Assembly (NCBI GenBank): GCA_012033595.1
Contig: JAAUQL010000021.1
Location: 1 to 63,917 of the forward strand
Direction: 5' to 3'
DNA from: Cyclobacteriaceae bacterium
Lineage (GTDB): Bacteria; Bacteroidota; Bacteroidia; Cytophagales; Cyclobacteriaceae
Length of the DNA stretch: 63,917 nt
Shown: positions 7,138-16,994 of the stretch, piece after piece
Numbering within the stretch: the stretch's first letter is position 1
Layout: every line of letters begins with the position of its first letter
Translations under genes and position numbers: made by a program
Notes under the pieces: model-generated
What the model was told of the DNA's origin: nothing
Database searches by the model: none
What the model saw: only the letters and a program-made list of their open reading frames with translations

Positions 7138-8823
7138 ATGGTTTGCAAATCGCTTCTTCTGTCTATGCTCTTCTTGGTTACGTCGGCAGGCAAGGGTGTG
7201 TCGCATATGCAGCGCGATGATGATTTTTTGGGGGAGCAGTCTGTACGTTTGCTGAAAGCTACCAGACCTGATTCTGCTTTTTACATCGTACAATCACGGT
7301 ATATAGAGGCACAAAAGCATGACGATCGGCGAATGTTGGCGTACTGCGCGCTGGAGCTTGGCGAAATACTCTATTATCTTGGCGATTTAGAACGTGCCAA
7401 TGGCTTCCTGATCGATGCAATAAGTTTTTTTGAAGGGGGTGAAGATCGTTACAGTCTGGCAGAAGCTTATATGTGGCAGGGGATAGTGGTGCAGTATGCC
7501 CGACAATTGCCGCTGGCGCTGAATCTCTATCATAAAGCCCTGGATATTTATGAATCATCGCAGGATTCTATCAAAATGGGGGAGTTGTATGGATGGATCG
7601 GACATTACTATGAAAAGCTGGGCCAGCCGGATACGGCGCTTACATTTCAGTATAAGGCCAAAGAAATGGTGAGTGGAAAGAAAAACAGCGAACTATCGCT
7701 TGCCCGGATCTATGATAATATTGGTAGTTTGTACGAAGATGGTGGTGATTACGACTCGGCCTTTTATTACTTCAAAAAATCCTTTGCCATACACGAACAA
7801 TTCAGAGAGGTGAATAATATGATCGTTAACCTGAATAACATCGGGGATATTTACCGCAAAAGGGCTCAACTCGACCAATCGCTCATATACACAGACAGTG
7901 CCTTGAATCTGGCCGAAAAGTATAATATCGATTATCAAAAAAGATCAGCTCACCGCGATTTTGCCAAAATCTATTCCTCTATGGGAAACTACGAAAGTGC
8001 CTATGAGCATCTTGAGCAGGCATACACCATATATTCAGAAATACTAAATGAAGAAAACAGCAGGCGCATGTCGCTATTGCAAGCGGTATATGAGTCAGAA
8101 AGGCAGGAATCACGCATCAGGCTTTTAGAAAAGGACAAGCATATCAATCAGATATTCAAATTGGGACTGATCGGTATCATCGTGATCTTGCTTTCCACAG
8201 CCGTGTTTGTTGTGCGCAGTCAACATGTAAAAGTGAGACAGGGCAAAAAAATCATTGAGCAAAAGACGCAGATTTATGCCAAAGAAAAAGACCTGAACGA
8301 GCTCGAATTGAAAAATGCCGTGCTTAAGGAAGAGAAACTCATGGCTGAGATCAACAATCAAAAATTTGTGGAAAAGGAACTGCAGAAAAGCCTGGAATTA
8401 AAAAGCCAGCTTATCACCTCCCAGACGTTGCAGATCATTCGTAAAAACGATTTTCTGGAAAAATTGAAGCACGATTTGAGCCGGATTAAGAAAGGAGACA
8501 AGGCCGAGCGGGCAGAGATAATCAACGCGCTGAAGAAAGCAATTAATCAAGACATCAATTCAGACGAGAACTGGAATGATTTTAATATGATTTTCAGTCA
8601 GGTGCACAAAGATTTTTTTACCAACATTCAGAATCAGATCGAAGATATCTCGCCGGCAGAATTAAGGCTGTGCTCCCTGCTCAAACTCAACCTGCACTCC
8701 ACAGAGATAGCCACCATCTTAGGCATTTCCATAGACAGCCTCCGCATAGCGCGGTATAGATTAAGAAAGAAGCTCGGCTTGAAAAAAAATGACAGCCTGG
8801 TCAACTTCTTAATAAACATTTAA
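7138..8823 (+). CDS. TPR-HTH transmembrane regulator
   Basis: A 561-residue protein of a Bacteroidetes regulator class: signal sequence (SLLLSMLFLVTSAG), about six tetratricopeptide repeats from residues 50 to 320 (for example ARIYDNIGSLYEDGGDYDSA), one membrane helix near 340-360 (LGLIGIIVILLSTAVFVV), a long coiled coil (KIIEQKTQIYAKEKDLNELE), and a C-terminal LuxR-like helix-turn-helix (ISPAELRLCSLLKLNLHSTE, ATILGISIDSLRIARYRLRK). Such proteins sense a periplasmic cue and regulate adjacent uptake genes. It directly precedes the TonB receptor and phytase genes, which are its likely targets. Confidence 0.8.
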   Translation: MVCKSLLLSMLFLVTSAGKGVSHMQRDDDFLGEQSVRLLKATRPDSAFYIVQSRYIEAQKHDDRRMLAYCALELGEILYYLGDLERANGFLIDAISFFEGGEDRYSLAEAYMWQGIVVQYARQLPLALNLYHKALDIYESSQDSIKMGELYGWIGHYYEKLGQPDTALTFQYKAKEMVSGKKNSELSLARIYDNIGSLYEDGGDYDSAFYYFKKSFAIHEQFREVNNMIVNLNNIGDIYRKRAQLDQSLIYTDSALNLAEKYNIDYQKRSAHRDFAKIYSSMGNYESAYEHLEQAYTIYSEILNEENSRRMSLLQAVYESERQESRIRLLEKDKHINQIFKLGLIGIIVILLSTAVFVVRSQHVKVRQGKKIIEQKTQIYAKEKDLNELELKNAVLKEEKLMAEINNQKFVEKELQKSLELKSQLITSQTLQIIRKNDFLEKLKHDLSRIKKGDKAERAEIINALKKAINQDINSDENWNDFNMIFSQVHKDFFTNIQNQIEDISPAELRLCSLLKLNLHSTEIATILGISIDSLRIARYRLRKKLGLKKNDSLVNFLINI

Positions 8824-8990
8824 TCTGCTTAACTATATGATAATAGGGGTTTAAAATATTGAAATTCAACTAATTGTAATTATTGTTGCTGCTCTGATAC
8901 ACCAGCCCAATCTCCATGTTGATGTTTTGTTGCCTACGATGTTTTTGTGTCATATTAGATTTGGCCTGACACAAATCAAATCTATTTATC

Positions 8991-11834
8991 ATGAAAAAAT
9001 CATTACTGTTTGTTGTTTCATTTTTGTTTCTGGGTGCCATAGCCTTTGCCCAGAAAGGTGCAATTAAAGGCCAGGTATTGGATGAAAACAGCCTGGGAAT
9101 GCCCGGCGCTGCTGTACACATCACTGAATTGATGCAGGGCACTATTACAGACTCAAGAGGGAACTATGAGTTTTATAATGTGACAGAGGGAGAATATGAG
9201 ATCGTAGTCTCCTACCTGGGCTATGAAGACGTGGCACAAAAAGTTACGGTAGCTTCCAATCAGACGGCTTCTATCAAGACTCCACTGGAGCCGGGGATAC
9301 TTTTAGGAGACGAGATTCTGGTGCTCGGTGACCGCTTAAAAGGTCAGGCCAAAGCCCTGAGCCAGCAGAAAAACCTGATGAATATTAGCAATATTGTGGC
9401 CTCGGATCAGATCGGACGTTTCCCCGATGCCAATATTGGTGATGCACTCAAAAGGGTGCCGGGCATTACCATCCAACAGGATCAGGGAGAAGCCAGAGAC
9501 ATCATTATTCGGGGAATGGCTCCACAGCTCAACTCAGTTACCATAAATGGTGAAAGGATACCTTCTGCCGAAGGAGATAATCGCAGAATTCAACTCGACC
9601 TGATTCCATCGGACATGATCCAGCTGATAGAGGTGAATAAAGCCCTCACGCCCGATATGGATGCTGATGCCATTGGCGGATCTGTAAACCTGCTGACGCG
9701 CACCGTGCCCAATGGAACAAGGATTTCCGGTACGCTGGGCAGTGGCTACAATTTCTTAAGTAACAAACCCATCTGGACAGGCGGGCTGATACTCGGAAAA
9801 AGATTTTTTGATGATAAGCTCGGCGCCATGCTCAGCGGATCGTACAACTACCACGATTTTGGCTCTGACGATATCGAGGCGGAATGGGTAGATACCGACT
9901 ATGGCGTGTTGCCAGGAGAATTTGAATTGAGAACCTATCTGGTTACCAGAATTCGCAGAAGCATCTCTTTGGGGCTCGACTACAAATTTAATGAAAACAA
10001 TACCATCTATTTCAGCGGAATGTACAACTGGAGGGATGACAGAGAAAACCGATTCGCCTACGCTGCAGGTGATCTGGAAGATGCCTATGATGAAGGGCTG
10101 ATTTCTGAAATAAGCTCCGGCTTGTATGAAACAGAAGCAACCCTGGGCCGGCAAACCAAAGCGGGAATAGACAACAAAAGGAATAAGAGCGCCCGCCTGG
10201 AAGATCAAAAGATGTACACCTTTTCGCTGAGAGGAGATCATCTTATTGGCAACAAATTAAAAGTGAACTGGTCAGGCACCTACTCCCGGGCTTCGGAAGA
10301 AAGGCTCAATGAAAGATATATGACTTACGAAAGCGGTGGCCAATCTGTGATCCTGGATGTAAGAGATACCAGAAAACCAAATGTTTACCCTTCAGAGTCC
10401 ACCAACTGGCAGCAATTGGAATTTGATGAGTTTACGGAAGAAAACCAATGGACTTATGAGGAAGATTTGAATGGCAAGATTGATTTGCAATTGCCCGTTT
10501 CTAATAAGGGGATATTTAAGTTTGGCGGTATTTACCGATCGAAAAACAAGGTGAGAGACAATGATTTTTATGATATAGCTCCGGTGGGAGCTCAGAATGA
10601 TGGCGATAGCCACCCGGTGTTGGGCGGCAGTTGGGATGCCGAAGAAGAAGAATATGCTGATCTGGTAATGCAAGATGTGACTACCGAAGACATGACAAAA
10701 AGTGACTATCTGCCGGGAGAAAAATACCAGGCGGGTAACTTTGTTTCCGCAGATTTTATCGGAGGTCTCGACCTCCAGGACATCTCACTTTGGGAGAAGG
10801 AATTAAATCCAGGAGAATATATACCGGCCAATTACAATGCAGACGAGGATATTTCGTCTGCCTACGCTATGCTTGACTATCAGCTCTCAGCAAAGTTTTC
10901 GACCATCGTGGGTCTGAGGGTGGAAAATACCAATATCAAATACGTAGGTAATGCATTCGATACTGAAGAAGAGACCATCAACGTAACTACCGGGTCAAAT
11001 AGCTATTCGAACTGGATGCCGGGCGTGCACGTAAAGTACGATGTTACCCATAGCACGGTGCTCAGAGCGGCATGGACCAATTCCCTGGCAAGACCCGACT
11101 ATTTTAAGCTTGTCCCTTTTGAAGAATACAATCCGGACGATCAGGAGCTGGTACAGGGCAATCCTGAACTGAAACCTGCTGTGGCCATGAACCTGGATCT
11201 GATGGCCGAAAACTACTTTAAGTCCATCGGACTGGTATCAGGGGGTGTTTTTTACAAGAATATTGATGATTTTCAGTACGAACGTGTACAAAATGATATC
11301 GTACATCCGGTGTATGGCGAGTTGGATGAATTCGTGACTTTTGCCAATGGAGGTTCTGCAAAAATATTTGGCTTTGAAGCTGCCCTGCAAAGACAGCTTG
11401 ACTTCCTCCCCGGCTTTTTGAAGGGTTTTGGTGTGTATCTCAACTACACCTACACTTCGTCTGAAGCAGATGGAATCGTTGGGCGGGAAAATGAAACCAT
11501 CGGACTGCCTGGTACAGCCAAAAATATGTACAATGCTTCGCTTTCTTACGAATCAGAAAAACTGGTGCTGAGGGCTTCGGTCAATCATGCAAGTGACTAC
11601 ATCGATGAGCTGGGCGGAGATAGCTTCGAAGACAGATACTACGACAAGCAGACCTTTGTAGATCTGAATGGCTCCTATGCCTTTTCTCCTAACTGGAGGG
11701 TTTTTGTTGAGGTAAACAATCTTACCAATCAGCCATTGCGATACTATCAGGGTAAGCCTCAATACACCATGCAAGACGAATACTATAATATGAGGATGAA
11801 CGTAGGTATTAAGTTTGACCTTTTCGGAAATTAA
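8991..11834 (+). CDS. TonB-dependent receptor of the phytate locus
   Basis: A 947-residue outer-membrane receptor. Signal peptide MKKSLLFVVSFLFLGAIAFA; a carboxypeptidase-regulatory-like domain at about 25-100 (GAIKGQVLDENSLGMPGAAV); a plug domain at about 130-240 (IGRFPDANIGDALKRVPGIT, IIIRGMAPQLNSVTINGERI); then a 22-strand-type barrel ending in MRMNVGIKFDLFGN with an aromatic residue near the end. Such receptors import ligands with energy from TonB-ExbBD. The next gene is a phytase, so phytate-derived inositol phosphates or released metal complexes are likely substrates. A TAGATTTG box at 8956-8963 fits a Bacteroidetes -7 element. Confidence 0.9.
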   Translation: MKKSLLFVVSFLFLGAIAFAQKGAIKGQVLDENSLGMPGAAVHITELMQGTITDSRGNYEFYNVTEGEYEIVVSYLGYEDVAQKVTVASNQTASIKTPLEPGILLGDEILVLGDRLKGQAKALSQQKNLMNISNIVASDQIGRFPDANIGDALKRVPGITIQQDQGEARDIIIRGMAPQLNSVTINGERIPSAEGDNRRIQLDLIPSDMIQLIEVNKALTPDMDADAIGGSVNLLTRTVPNGTRISGTLGSGYNFLSNKPIWTGGLILGKRFFDDKLGAMLSGSYNYHDFGSDDIEAEWVDTDYGVLPGEFELRTYLVTRIRRSISLGLDYKFNENNTIYFSGMYNWRDDRENRFAYAAGDLEDAYDEGLISEISSGLYETEATLGRQTKAGIDNKRNKSARLEDQKMYTFSLRGDHLIGNKLKVNWSGTYSRASEERLNERYMTYESGGQSVILDVRDTRKPNVYPSESTNWQQLEFDEFTEENQWTYEEDLNGKIDLQLPVSNKGIFKFGGIYRSKNKVRDNDFYDIAPVGAQNDGDSHPVLGGSWDAEEEEYADLVMQDVTTEDMTKSDYLPGEKYQAGNFVSADFIGGLDLQDISLWEKELNPGEYIPANYNADEDISSAYAMLDYQLSAKFSTIVGLRVENTNIKYVGNAFDTEEETINVTTGSNSYSNWMPGVHVKYDVTHSTVLRAAWTNSLARPDYFKLVPFEEYNPDDQELVQGNPELKPAVAMNLDLMAENYFKSIGLVSGGVFYKNIDDFQYERVQNDIVHPVYGELDEFVTFANGGSAKIFGFEAALQRQLDFLPGFLKGFGVYLNYTYTSSEADGIVGRENETIGLPGTAKNMYNASLSYESEKLVLRASVNHASDYIDELGGDSFEDRYYDKQTFVDLNGSYAFSPNWRVFVEVNNLTNQPLRYYQGKPQYTMQDEYYNMRMNVGIKFDLFGN

Positions 11835-11942
11835 TTATAATCAACACAGTTTAGGTAAAATGAATTTCCCTGGAAGCCAGTTTTGTCTTGGTTTTCAGGG
11901 ATTACTTCATCTTATTTTGCCTAAAAAAAAGATGCATGTACT

Positions 11943-13121
11943 ATGAAATACCTCAATTATACTCTTATCCCCGTCATCTTGTTTGTTATTCAGTTTTCCT
12001 GTCAGCAAAAGACCAATGGAGATAACAGCCTGCGCACAGAACGCAACATGGAAGCCAGAGAAGATTCCACTAAACTTGCCACCGCCTATGAATCCCAATC
12101 CAAAATACCGCATACCGTTGTGCCACTGATCCAGACAGATCCGGTACAGGAAGATGCCAATGAAGATGCCGCTGACGATCCTGCCATTTGGTACAACAAC
12201 CCTATGCCCGACCAGAGTCTTGTCTTTGGAACCAATAAAAAAAGCGGGGTGCATGCCTACGGTCTCGATGGGGGAAACCGGGAGTTTTATGCCTTTGGTA
12301 AAATCAACAATATCGATATCCGCCAACAGGTGAAGGTGACGGGTCATCCATTGGATATACTTGGAGGCAGCAACAGAACAGACAATTCGATCATAATTCA
12401 TGGAATTGATTCTATTGGAAATCTATATGATTTAATGGATGGCAATTTCCTGATTGATACCGCCGATATTGATGAGGTATATGGTTTTTGTATGTATAAA
12501 GATACCGATGGCAATGGCTATGCGATTGTTAATGGCAAAAACGGCAAAATCAACCAGTATCTGATCGTGGCTGACGGGAATGCTGTAACATTGCAACTTG
12601 TCAAAAGCTGGCAATTGGACAGTCAGCCCGAAGGTATGGTGGCTGACGATCAGCTAGGGCATCTTTACATCGGAGAGGAAGAACAAGGCATCTGGAAGTT
12701 GTCATTATCCGACGAAGACAGCCAGGTGGTGCTGCTTCAAGACGCTCAAAAAGAAAATAATCCATCGATTGAGTATGATATCGAAGGGCTTTCGATTTAT
12801 TACGATGCCGGATCATCCGGTTTTTTACTGGCCTCTATCCAGGGCAGCTTTTCATATGCCGTGTTCGACAGGCAGCACAATCACTACCTCGGGAGCTTCA
12901 AGATAGGCGAAGGACGCGGCATTGATGGGGTAGAAGAAACAGATGGACTCGATATATATTCCTCTGCTATCGGAGAGCAGTTTCCAAACGGCTTGCTGGT
13001 CGTTCAGGATGGTTTCAACTACAATGATTCCATCATGGTAGGACAAAATTTCAAATATGTGGCCTTGGATGAGATCATCTCATTGGTCGGCCTCATGCGC
13101 AAACAAACGCTCCAAAATTGA
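11943..13121 (+). CDS. Beta-propeller phytase lipoprotein (3-phytase)
   Basis: A 392-residue member of the beta-propeller phytase family, which releases phosphate from phytate in a calcium-dependent way. The N-terminus is a lipoprotein signal with Cys in IQFSCQQK. Family motifs visible are DAADDPAIWYN, GTNKKSGVHAYGLDG, DSQPEGMVADDQLGHLYIGE, EYDIEGLSIYY, YAVFDRQ, and GVEETDGLDIY then FPNGLLVVQDGFN; the acidic residues in these bind calcium and substrate. It follows the TonB receptor by 108 bp. An outer-membrane anchored phytase next to a receptor points to phosphate scavenging from phytate. Confidence 0.92.
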   Translation: MKYLNYTLIPVILFVIQFSCQQKTNGDNSLRTERNMEAREDSTKLATAYESQSKIPHTVVPLIQTDPVQEDANEDAADDPAIWYNNPMPDQSLVFGTNKKSGVHAYGLDGGNREFYAFGKINNIDIRQQVKVTGHPLDILGGSNRTDNSIIIHGIDSIGNLYDLMDGNFLIDTADIDEVYGFCMYKDTDGNGYAIVNGKNGKINQYLIVADGNAVTLQLVKSWQLDSQPEGMVADDQLGHLYIGEEEQGIWKLSLSDEDSQVVLLQDAQKENNPSIEYDIEGLSIYYDAGSSGFLLASIQGSFSYAVFDRQHNHYLGSFKIGEGRGIDGVEETDGLDIYSSAIGEQFPNGLLVVQDGFNYNDSIMVGQNFKYVALDEIISLVGLMRKQTLQN

Positions 13122-13173
13122 TGCTGCACAGTGGACTGCCACCTTGGAGCCGGGGATATTCCCGAGGCTGACA

Positions 13174-13225
13174 AATAGCGAAGTGGCTGAAAAACCATCT
13201 TTTTCACCACTTCGCCATCGCTATT
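13174..13225 (+). terminator. Hairpin after phytase gene
   Basis: The segment aatagcgaagtggctgaaaa pairs with tttttcaccacttcgccatc and the following gctatt, giving a long stem interrupted by one single-base and one six-base bulge. It lies 50 bp after the phytase stop and before hisS. There is no strong T tract, so termination is plausible and not certain. Confidence 0.4.
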
Positions 13226-13285
13226 ATTGCGCGTATCATTTTTAAATATTGTTTCAGGGCGTAGTTTTGTGAAAAATATACGCAC

Positions 13286-14659
13286 ATGAAGATTGAAAAG
13301 CCCTCCATACCCAAGGGAACCAGGGACTTTGGCCCTGATAAGATGCTGAAGAGACAGTTTATTTTAGCAACCATCCGCAAGGTGTTCGAAAAGTTTGGCT
13401 ACCAACCATTGGAGACACCGGCTATGGAAAACCTGACGGTATTGACCGGAAAATACGGGGCTGAAGGCGATCAATTGCTTTTCAAAATCCTCAATTCAGG
13501 TGATTTTCTTTCGGGAGTGTCAGCCGAAGACCTCCAAAACGGCAGTAAAAACCTGCTGCCGCTCATTGCCGAAAAAGGGCTCAGATACGATCTCACGGTG
13601 CCTTTTGCCAGGTATGTGGTGATGAACCAACATGAAATCACTTTCCCTTTTAAGCGATACCAGATTCAGCCCGTATGGCGTGCCGACCGCCCCCAACGTG
13701 GCCGGTATCGTGAGTTCTATCAGTGCGATGCCGATGTGGTAGGCTCCGATGCGCTGGTATGCGAAGCAGAGATCATGCTGATGATTGGTGAAGTAATGCG
13801 CAATCTTGGTCTTGATGACTATATCATAAAAGTTAATAATCGAAAACTGCTCACGGCCATTACCGACATGGTGGGCGAGCAAGGCAAAGAAGCTGCGTTG
13901 TGTGTGGCTATAGACAAGCTCGACAAAATAGGCAGGGAAAAGGTGGAGGAAGAACTTGCCTCAAATGGTTTTTCTGCAGAAGCCATCACCAAACTAAACC
14001 CTGTATTCGGCATTAAAGGCTCGAATCTGCAAATCCTCGATCAGTTAGAACAAATGCTCGCCCATTCTGTCAAAGGGAAAGAAGGCATTGCCGAGCTAAG
14101 GCAAGTGCTGGGGTATCTTGACGACTTTGGCTCATCAGATCCACGCCTTGCGCTCGATATCACCCTGGCACGGGGCCTGAGTTACTACACGGGCACCATA
14201 CTGGAAGTCCGGGCCAACAACTCATCCATCAATAGCAGCATTACCGGTGGTGGACGCTACGACAACCTCACCAGCGTTTTTGGTCTAGAAGGCGTTTCCG
14301 GGGTGGGCTTTTCCTTTGGTGTAGATCGGATTTATGATGTCATGGAAGATTTGGATATTTTTCCTAAGACCTATGAGGCCTCCACTAAAGTGCTCCTGCT
14401 CAATTTTGACCCTGGTTCGTTCAAACACGCTTTGATGGTTCTTACGAAACTCAGGCAGGCAGATATCAAAAGCGAAATTTATCCCGATCAGGCCAAAATC
14501 AAAAAACAGATGGTCTATGCCAATAAGAAGGAAATTCCATTCGTGTTGATGATTGGTGAAAACGAAATCAAAGAAGGATGGTACCAACTGAAAAACATGG
14601 TCAGTGGAGAGCAGCACAAGATGGAATTGGGGGAAATCATAGACTTACTCTCAAAATAG
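13286..14659 (+). CDS. hisS: Histidyl-tRNA synthetase
   Basis: A 457-residue class II aminoacyl-tRNA synthetase charging tRNA-His. Motif 1 region IPKGTRDFGPDKMLKRQF at the start; motif 2 QPVWRADRPQRGRYREFYQC at about residue 130; the histidine-specific loops ARGLSYYTGTILEVR and SSITGGGRYDNL; motif 3 GVGFSFGVDRI at about 340; then an anticodon-binding domain (LLNFDPGSFKHALMVLTKLR). Length is usual for Bacteroidetes. A TAGTTTTG box at 13262-13269 is a likely -7 element. Confidence 0.96.
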   Translation: MKIEKPSIPKGTRDFGPDKMLKRQFILATIRKVFEKFGYQPLETPAMENLTVLTGKYGAEGDQLLFKILNSGDFLSGVSAEDLQNGSKNLLPLIAEKGLRYDLTVPFARYVVMNQHEITFPFKRYQIQPVWRADRPQRGRYREFYQCDADVVGSDALVCEAEIMLMIGEVMRNLGLDDYIIKVNNRKLLTAITDMVGEQGKEAALCVAIDKLDKIGREKVEEELASNGFSAEAITKLNPVFGIKGSNLQILDQLEQMLAHSVKGKEGIAELRQVLGYLDDFGSSDPRLALDITLARGLSYYTGTILEVRANNSSINSSITGGGRYDNLTSVFGLEGVSGVGFSFGVDRIYDVMEDLDIFPKTYEASTKVLLLNFDPGSFKHALMVLTKLRQADIKSEIYPDQAKIKKQMVYANKKEIPFVLMIGENEIKEGWYQLKNMVSGEQHKMELGEIIDLLSK

Positions 14660-14734
14660 CCAGACTTTAGCTAAATTGGGCCTTCGAATGTTTTGGATAA
14701 TCATTTGCCGCAAGGCACGTTTATCATTTGTTAA

Positions 14735-16648
14735 ATGACTCCTATAGTGAAGCGACGGGCCAGATGTTTATGTTTCATTTTGATGTTCATGGTCATGAAC
14801 ATGGCTGTGGCCATCGCCCAGGGGGCTAAATTCAGCGTTAATTCCATCATAGGATGCAACCCGTTTACTGTTGTGGTGACCGATATGTCGGGAGTAAACG
14901 ATACCGTTAATGTCAACTACACCTATGCAGTAGGATTGACAGAGGATACCATCGAATATCATACGTACAACCAACCGGGTATTTACAGGATCATTCAAAC
15001 CGTGGCCAATGCAAATCCACGGCAGGATACCATCTTTATAACAGTAATCAACCAATACCCTCCCGAGTTCTTCCTGTTCAATTGCAAAGGAAATATCGGG
15101 TCAGTGCTCATTAGAGATACACTCTATCAGGCATATGAAATAGACTGGGGTGATGGCAATACTGAGATTTCTTCGGCATCTGGCCTGGTCAGTCATATGT
15201 ATGCCATACCGGGTACATTTGATGTGACGGTGAAAGGCTTGATCAATGGAGCCCAAACTTCCGCAGACCATGCTAACTTAAATTGCTTTTCGACGACCAA
15301 AAGATTGAATTTGATCAGTGACATACAGGCTGCTGACATTCATCAATTGCAAATAGGCACTACCGATGCGGTAAACGGGGAGATAGAGCTGAGCTACAAC
15401 CTGGCACCGGACAATAATTATTTAGTAGAAATCAAAGCACAAAATCAGGCCTCGTTCACCATTGTCGATACCATCAATACGGTTTTGAACCCCACAAGCT
15501 ACATATTGAAAAACCTGAATACAGCAGATAATTATTATTGCGTCAGCATTACAGCATTTGATCCGTGCGATGGAGACCGCAAGCGCTCAAATATCGCTTG
15601 TAGTATCAACCTGAAAGTGTTTACAGAAAACAATCAAAACCGGATTAATTGGCGGTCGAGCACAATGGATTTTTCAAATTATATCATTGAAAAAGACGGC
15701 GTGCCACTTACGACCATGCTTGATCAAAACCAGGCGCAATACATCGATACTCAGGTTACCTGCGGGCAGGAATATATTTATCGCCTGCATATGACCGAAA
15801 ACAATGGATTTGTAAGCATATCAGATGCTGTCGCTGCCAGGGCAGTTTCCACCGATATTCCCGGTCCGATTCAGAATATATCTGCTACTGTAGTGGGGCA
15901 GCAAGTGGAAATGGCGTGGCCGGCGCCAGCAAGTGCCGATATGTATTTGATCTCCAGATCCATAGCCGGCCAGCCATTTGCGCTAATTGACACCCTCGAT
16001 ATGCCCTCAAAAGTCGATGAAGCGCTATTTACACAAAGTACCCGATACCATTACGACATCTCATACCTGGATGCGTGTGGAAATAAATCGCCAAAAAGCA
16101 TCGTCGCTTCGCCAATTCTGTTGGAAGTCAACTTCGACAAGTCCCTGACCTGGTCTGCATACGAAGGTTGGTCTGGCGGAGTGATGGAGTATATATTAGA
16201 AAAGTACGATGATCAGGGGCAGTTTCTGGCATCTTTGCCCATGGGCGCTCAACAAGAATACAGGGAAAATATAGCGACCAACCCATATCAATTTATAGTA
16301 TATAAAGTAAAGGCGATTGCCAATGACCCTGCCATGGGCGACGTGGTATCGAATGAATTGAAGGTGATTTATTTGTCGAAGGTAGTTTTTCCCAACGCGT
16401 TTTCCCCCAATGGCGATGGGCAAAACGATATATTTTTATTCGCAAGTCGATACATTTCAGCAATGCAAATGAATATTTATAACCGGTGGGGGGAGCTTAT
16501 TTTCCAATCCAACAGCCCGGATCAAGGCTGGGATGGCACCATCAAGGGCAAAGCTGCACCTGCAGGAGTGTACATTCATCAAACCCAGCTTACCGATGAC
16601 ATGGGCATTACTTTTATAAAATCCGGAGAAGTATTATTAATTAGATAG
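14735..16648 (+). CDS. Secreted PKD/fibronectin-like protein with T9SS type B sorting domain
   Basis: A 637-residue exported protein. Signal segment CFILMFMVMNMAVAIAQG; PKD-like repeats near residues 25-170 (ctaGDGNTE-type loop IDWGDGNTEISSA); fibronectin-like strands in the middle (PGPIQNISATVVGQQVEMAW); and a C-terminal gliding-motility-associated domain (VVFPNAFSPNGDGQNDIFLF, MNIYNRWGELIFQS, WDGTIKGKAAPAGVYIH). That tail directs type IX secretion and surface attachment. It stands alone between hisS and ybaB; its ligand cannot be read from the sequence. Confidence 0.85.
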   Translation: MTPIVKRRARCLCFILMFMVMNMAVAIAQGAKFSVNSIIGCNPFTVVVTDMSGVNDTVNVNYTYAVGLTEDTIEYHTYNQPGIYRIIQTVANANPRQDTIFITVINQYPPEFFLFNCKGNIGSVLIRDTLYQAYEIDWGDGNTEISSASGLVSHMYAIPGTFDVTVKGLINGAQTSADHANLNCFSTTKRLNLISDIQAADIHQLQIGTTDAVNGEIELSYNLAPDNNYLVEIKAQNQASFTIVDTINTVLNPTSYILKNLNTADNYYCVSITAFDPCDGDRKRSNIACSINLKVFTENNQNRINWRSSTMDFSNYIIEKDGVPLTTMLDQNQAQYIDTQVTCGQEYIYRLHMTENNGFVSISDAVAARAVSTDIPGPIQNISATVVGQQVEMAWPAPASADMYLISRSIAGQPFALIDTLDMPSKVDEALFTQSTRYHYDISYLDACGNKSPKSIVASPILLEVNFDKSLTWSAYEGWSGGVMEYILEKYDDQGQFLASLPMGAQQEYRENIATNPYQFIVYKVKAIANDPAMGDVVSNELKVIYLSKVVFPNAFSPNGDGQNDIFLFASRYISAMQMNIYNRWGELIFQSNSPDQGWDGTIKGKAAPAGVYIHQTQLTDDMGITFIKSGEVLLIR

Positions 16649-16664
16649 ATAAAATAGATATAAA

Positions 16665-16994
16665 ATGGACATGACAAATATGTTTGGCAAAATCCAGGAG
16701 ATGCAGGCCAAAATGAAAGAAGCACAAGAGAACCTGGGAAAGATCACCGCTGATGGCGAGTCGGGCGGGGGCATGGTAAAAGCAACAGTTAACGGGAGAA
16801 AAAAAGTACTGTCTATCAACGTGGAAGATTCTCTGCTCAATCCGCAGGACAAAGAAATGCTTCAGGATCTGGTAGTAGCGGCCATCAACAATGCCTTGCA
16901 AAATGTAGAGGCGAAATCCGGTGAAGAGTTGAAAAAAACCACCGAAGGCATGCTGCCAAATATTCCGGGGCTGGACTTTAGCAAGATGTTTTAA
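16665..16994 (+). CDS. ybaB: YbaB/EbfC nucleoid-associated protein
   Basis: A 109-residue member of the YbaB/EbfC family, small dimeric proteins that bind DNA through an alpha-beta fold. Characteristic features are the N-terminal coiled helix FGKIQEMQAKMKEAQENLGK, the central GGGMVKATVNGRKKVLSINV strand pair, and the C-terminal helix LVVAAINNALQ. Its stop overlaps the start of the next gene (TAATG at 16992-16996), indicating translational coupling with the glycosyltransferase. Confidence 0.92.
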   Translation: MDMTNMFGKIQEMQAKMKEAQENLGKITADGESGGGMVKATVNGRKKVLSINVEDSLLNPQDKEMLQDLVVAAINNALQNVEAKSGEELKKTTEGMLPNIPGLDFSKMF

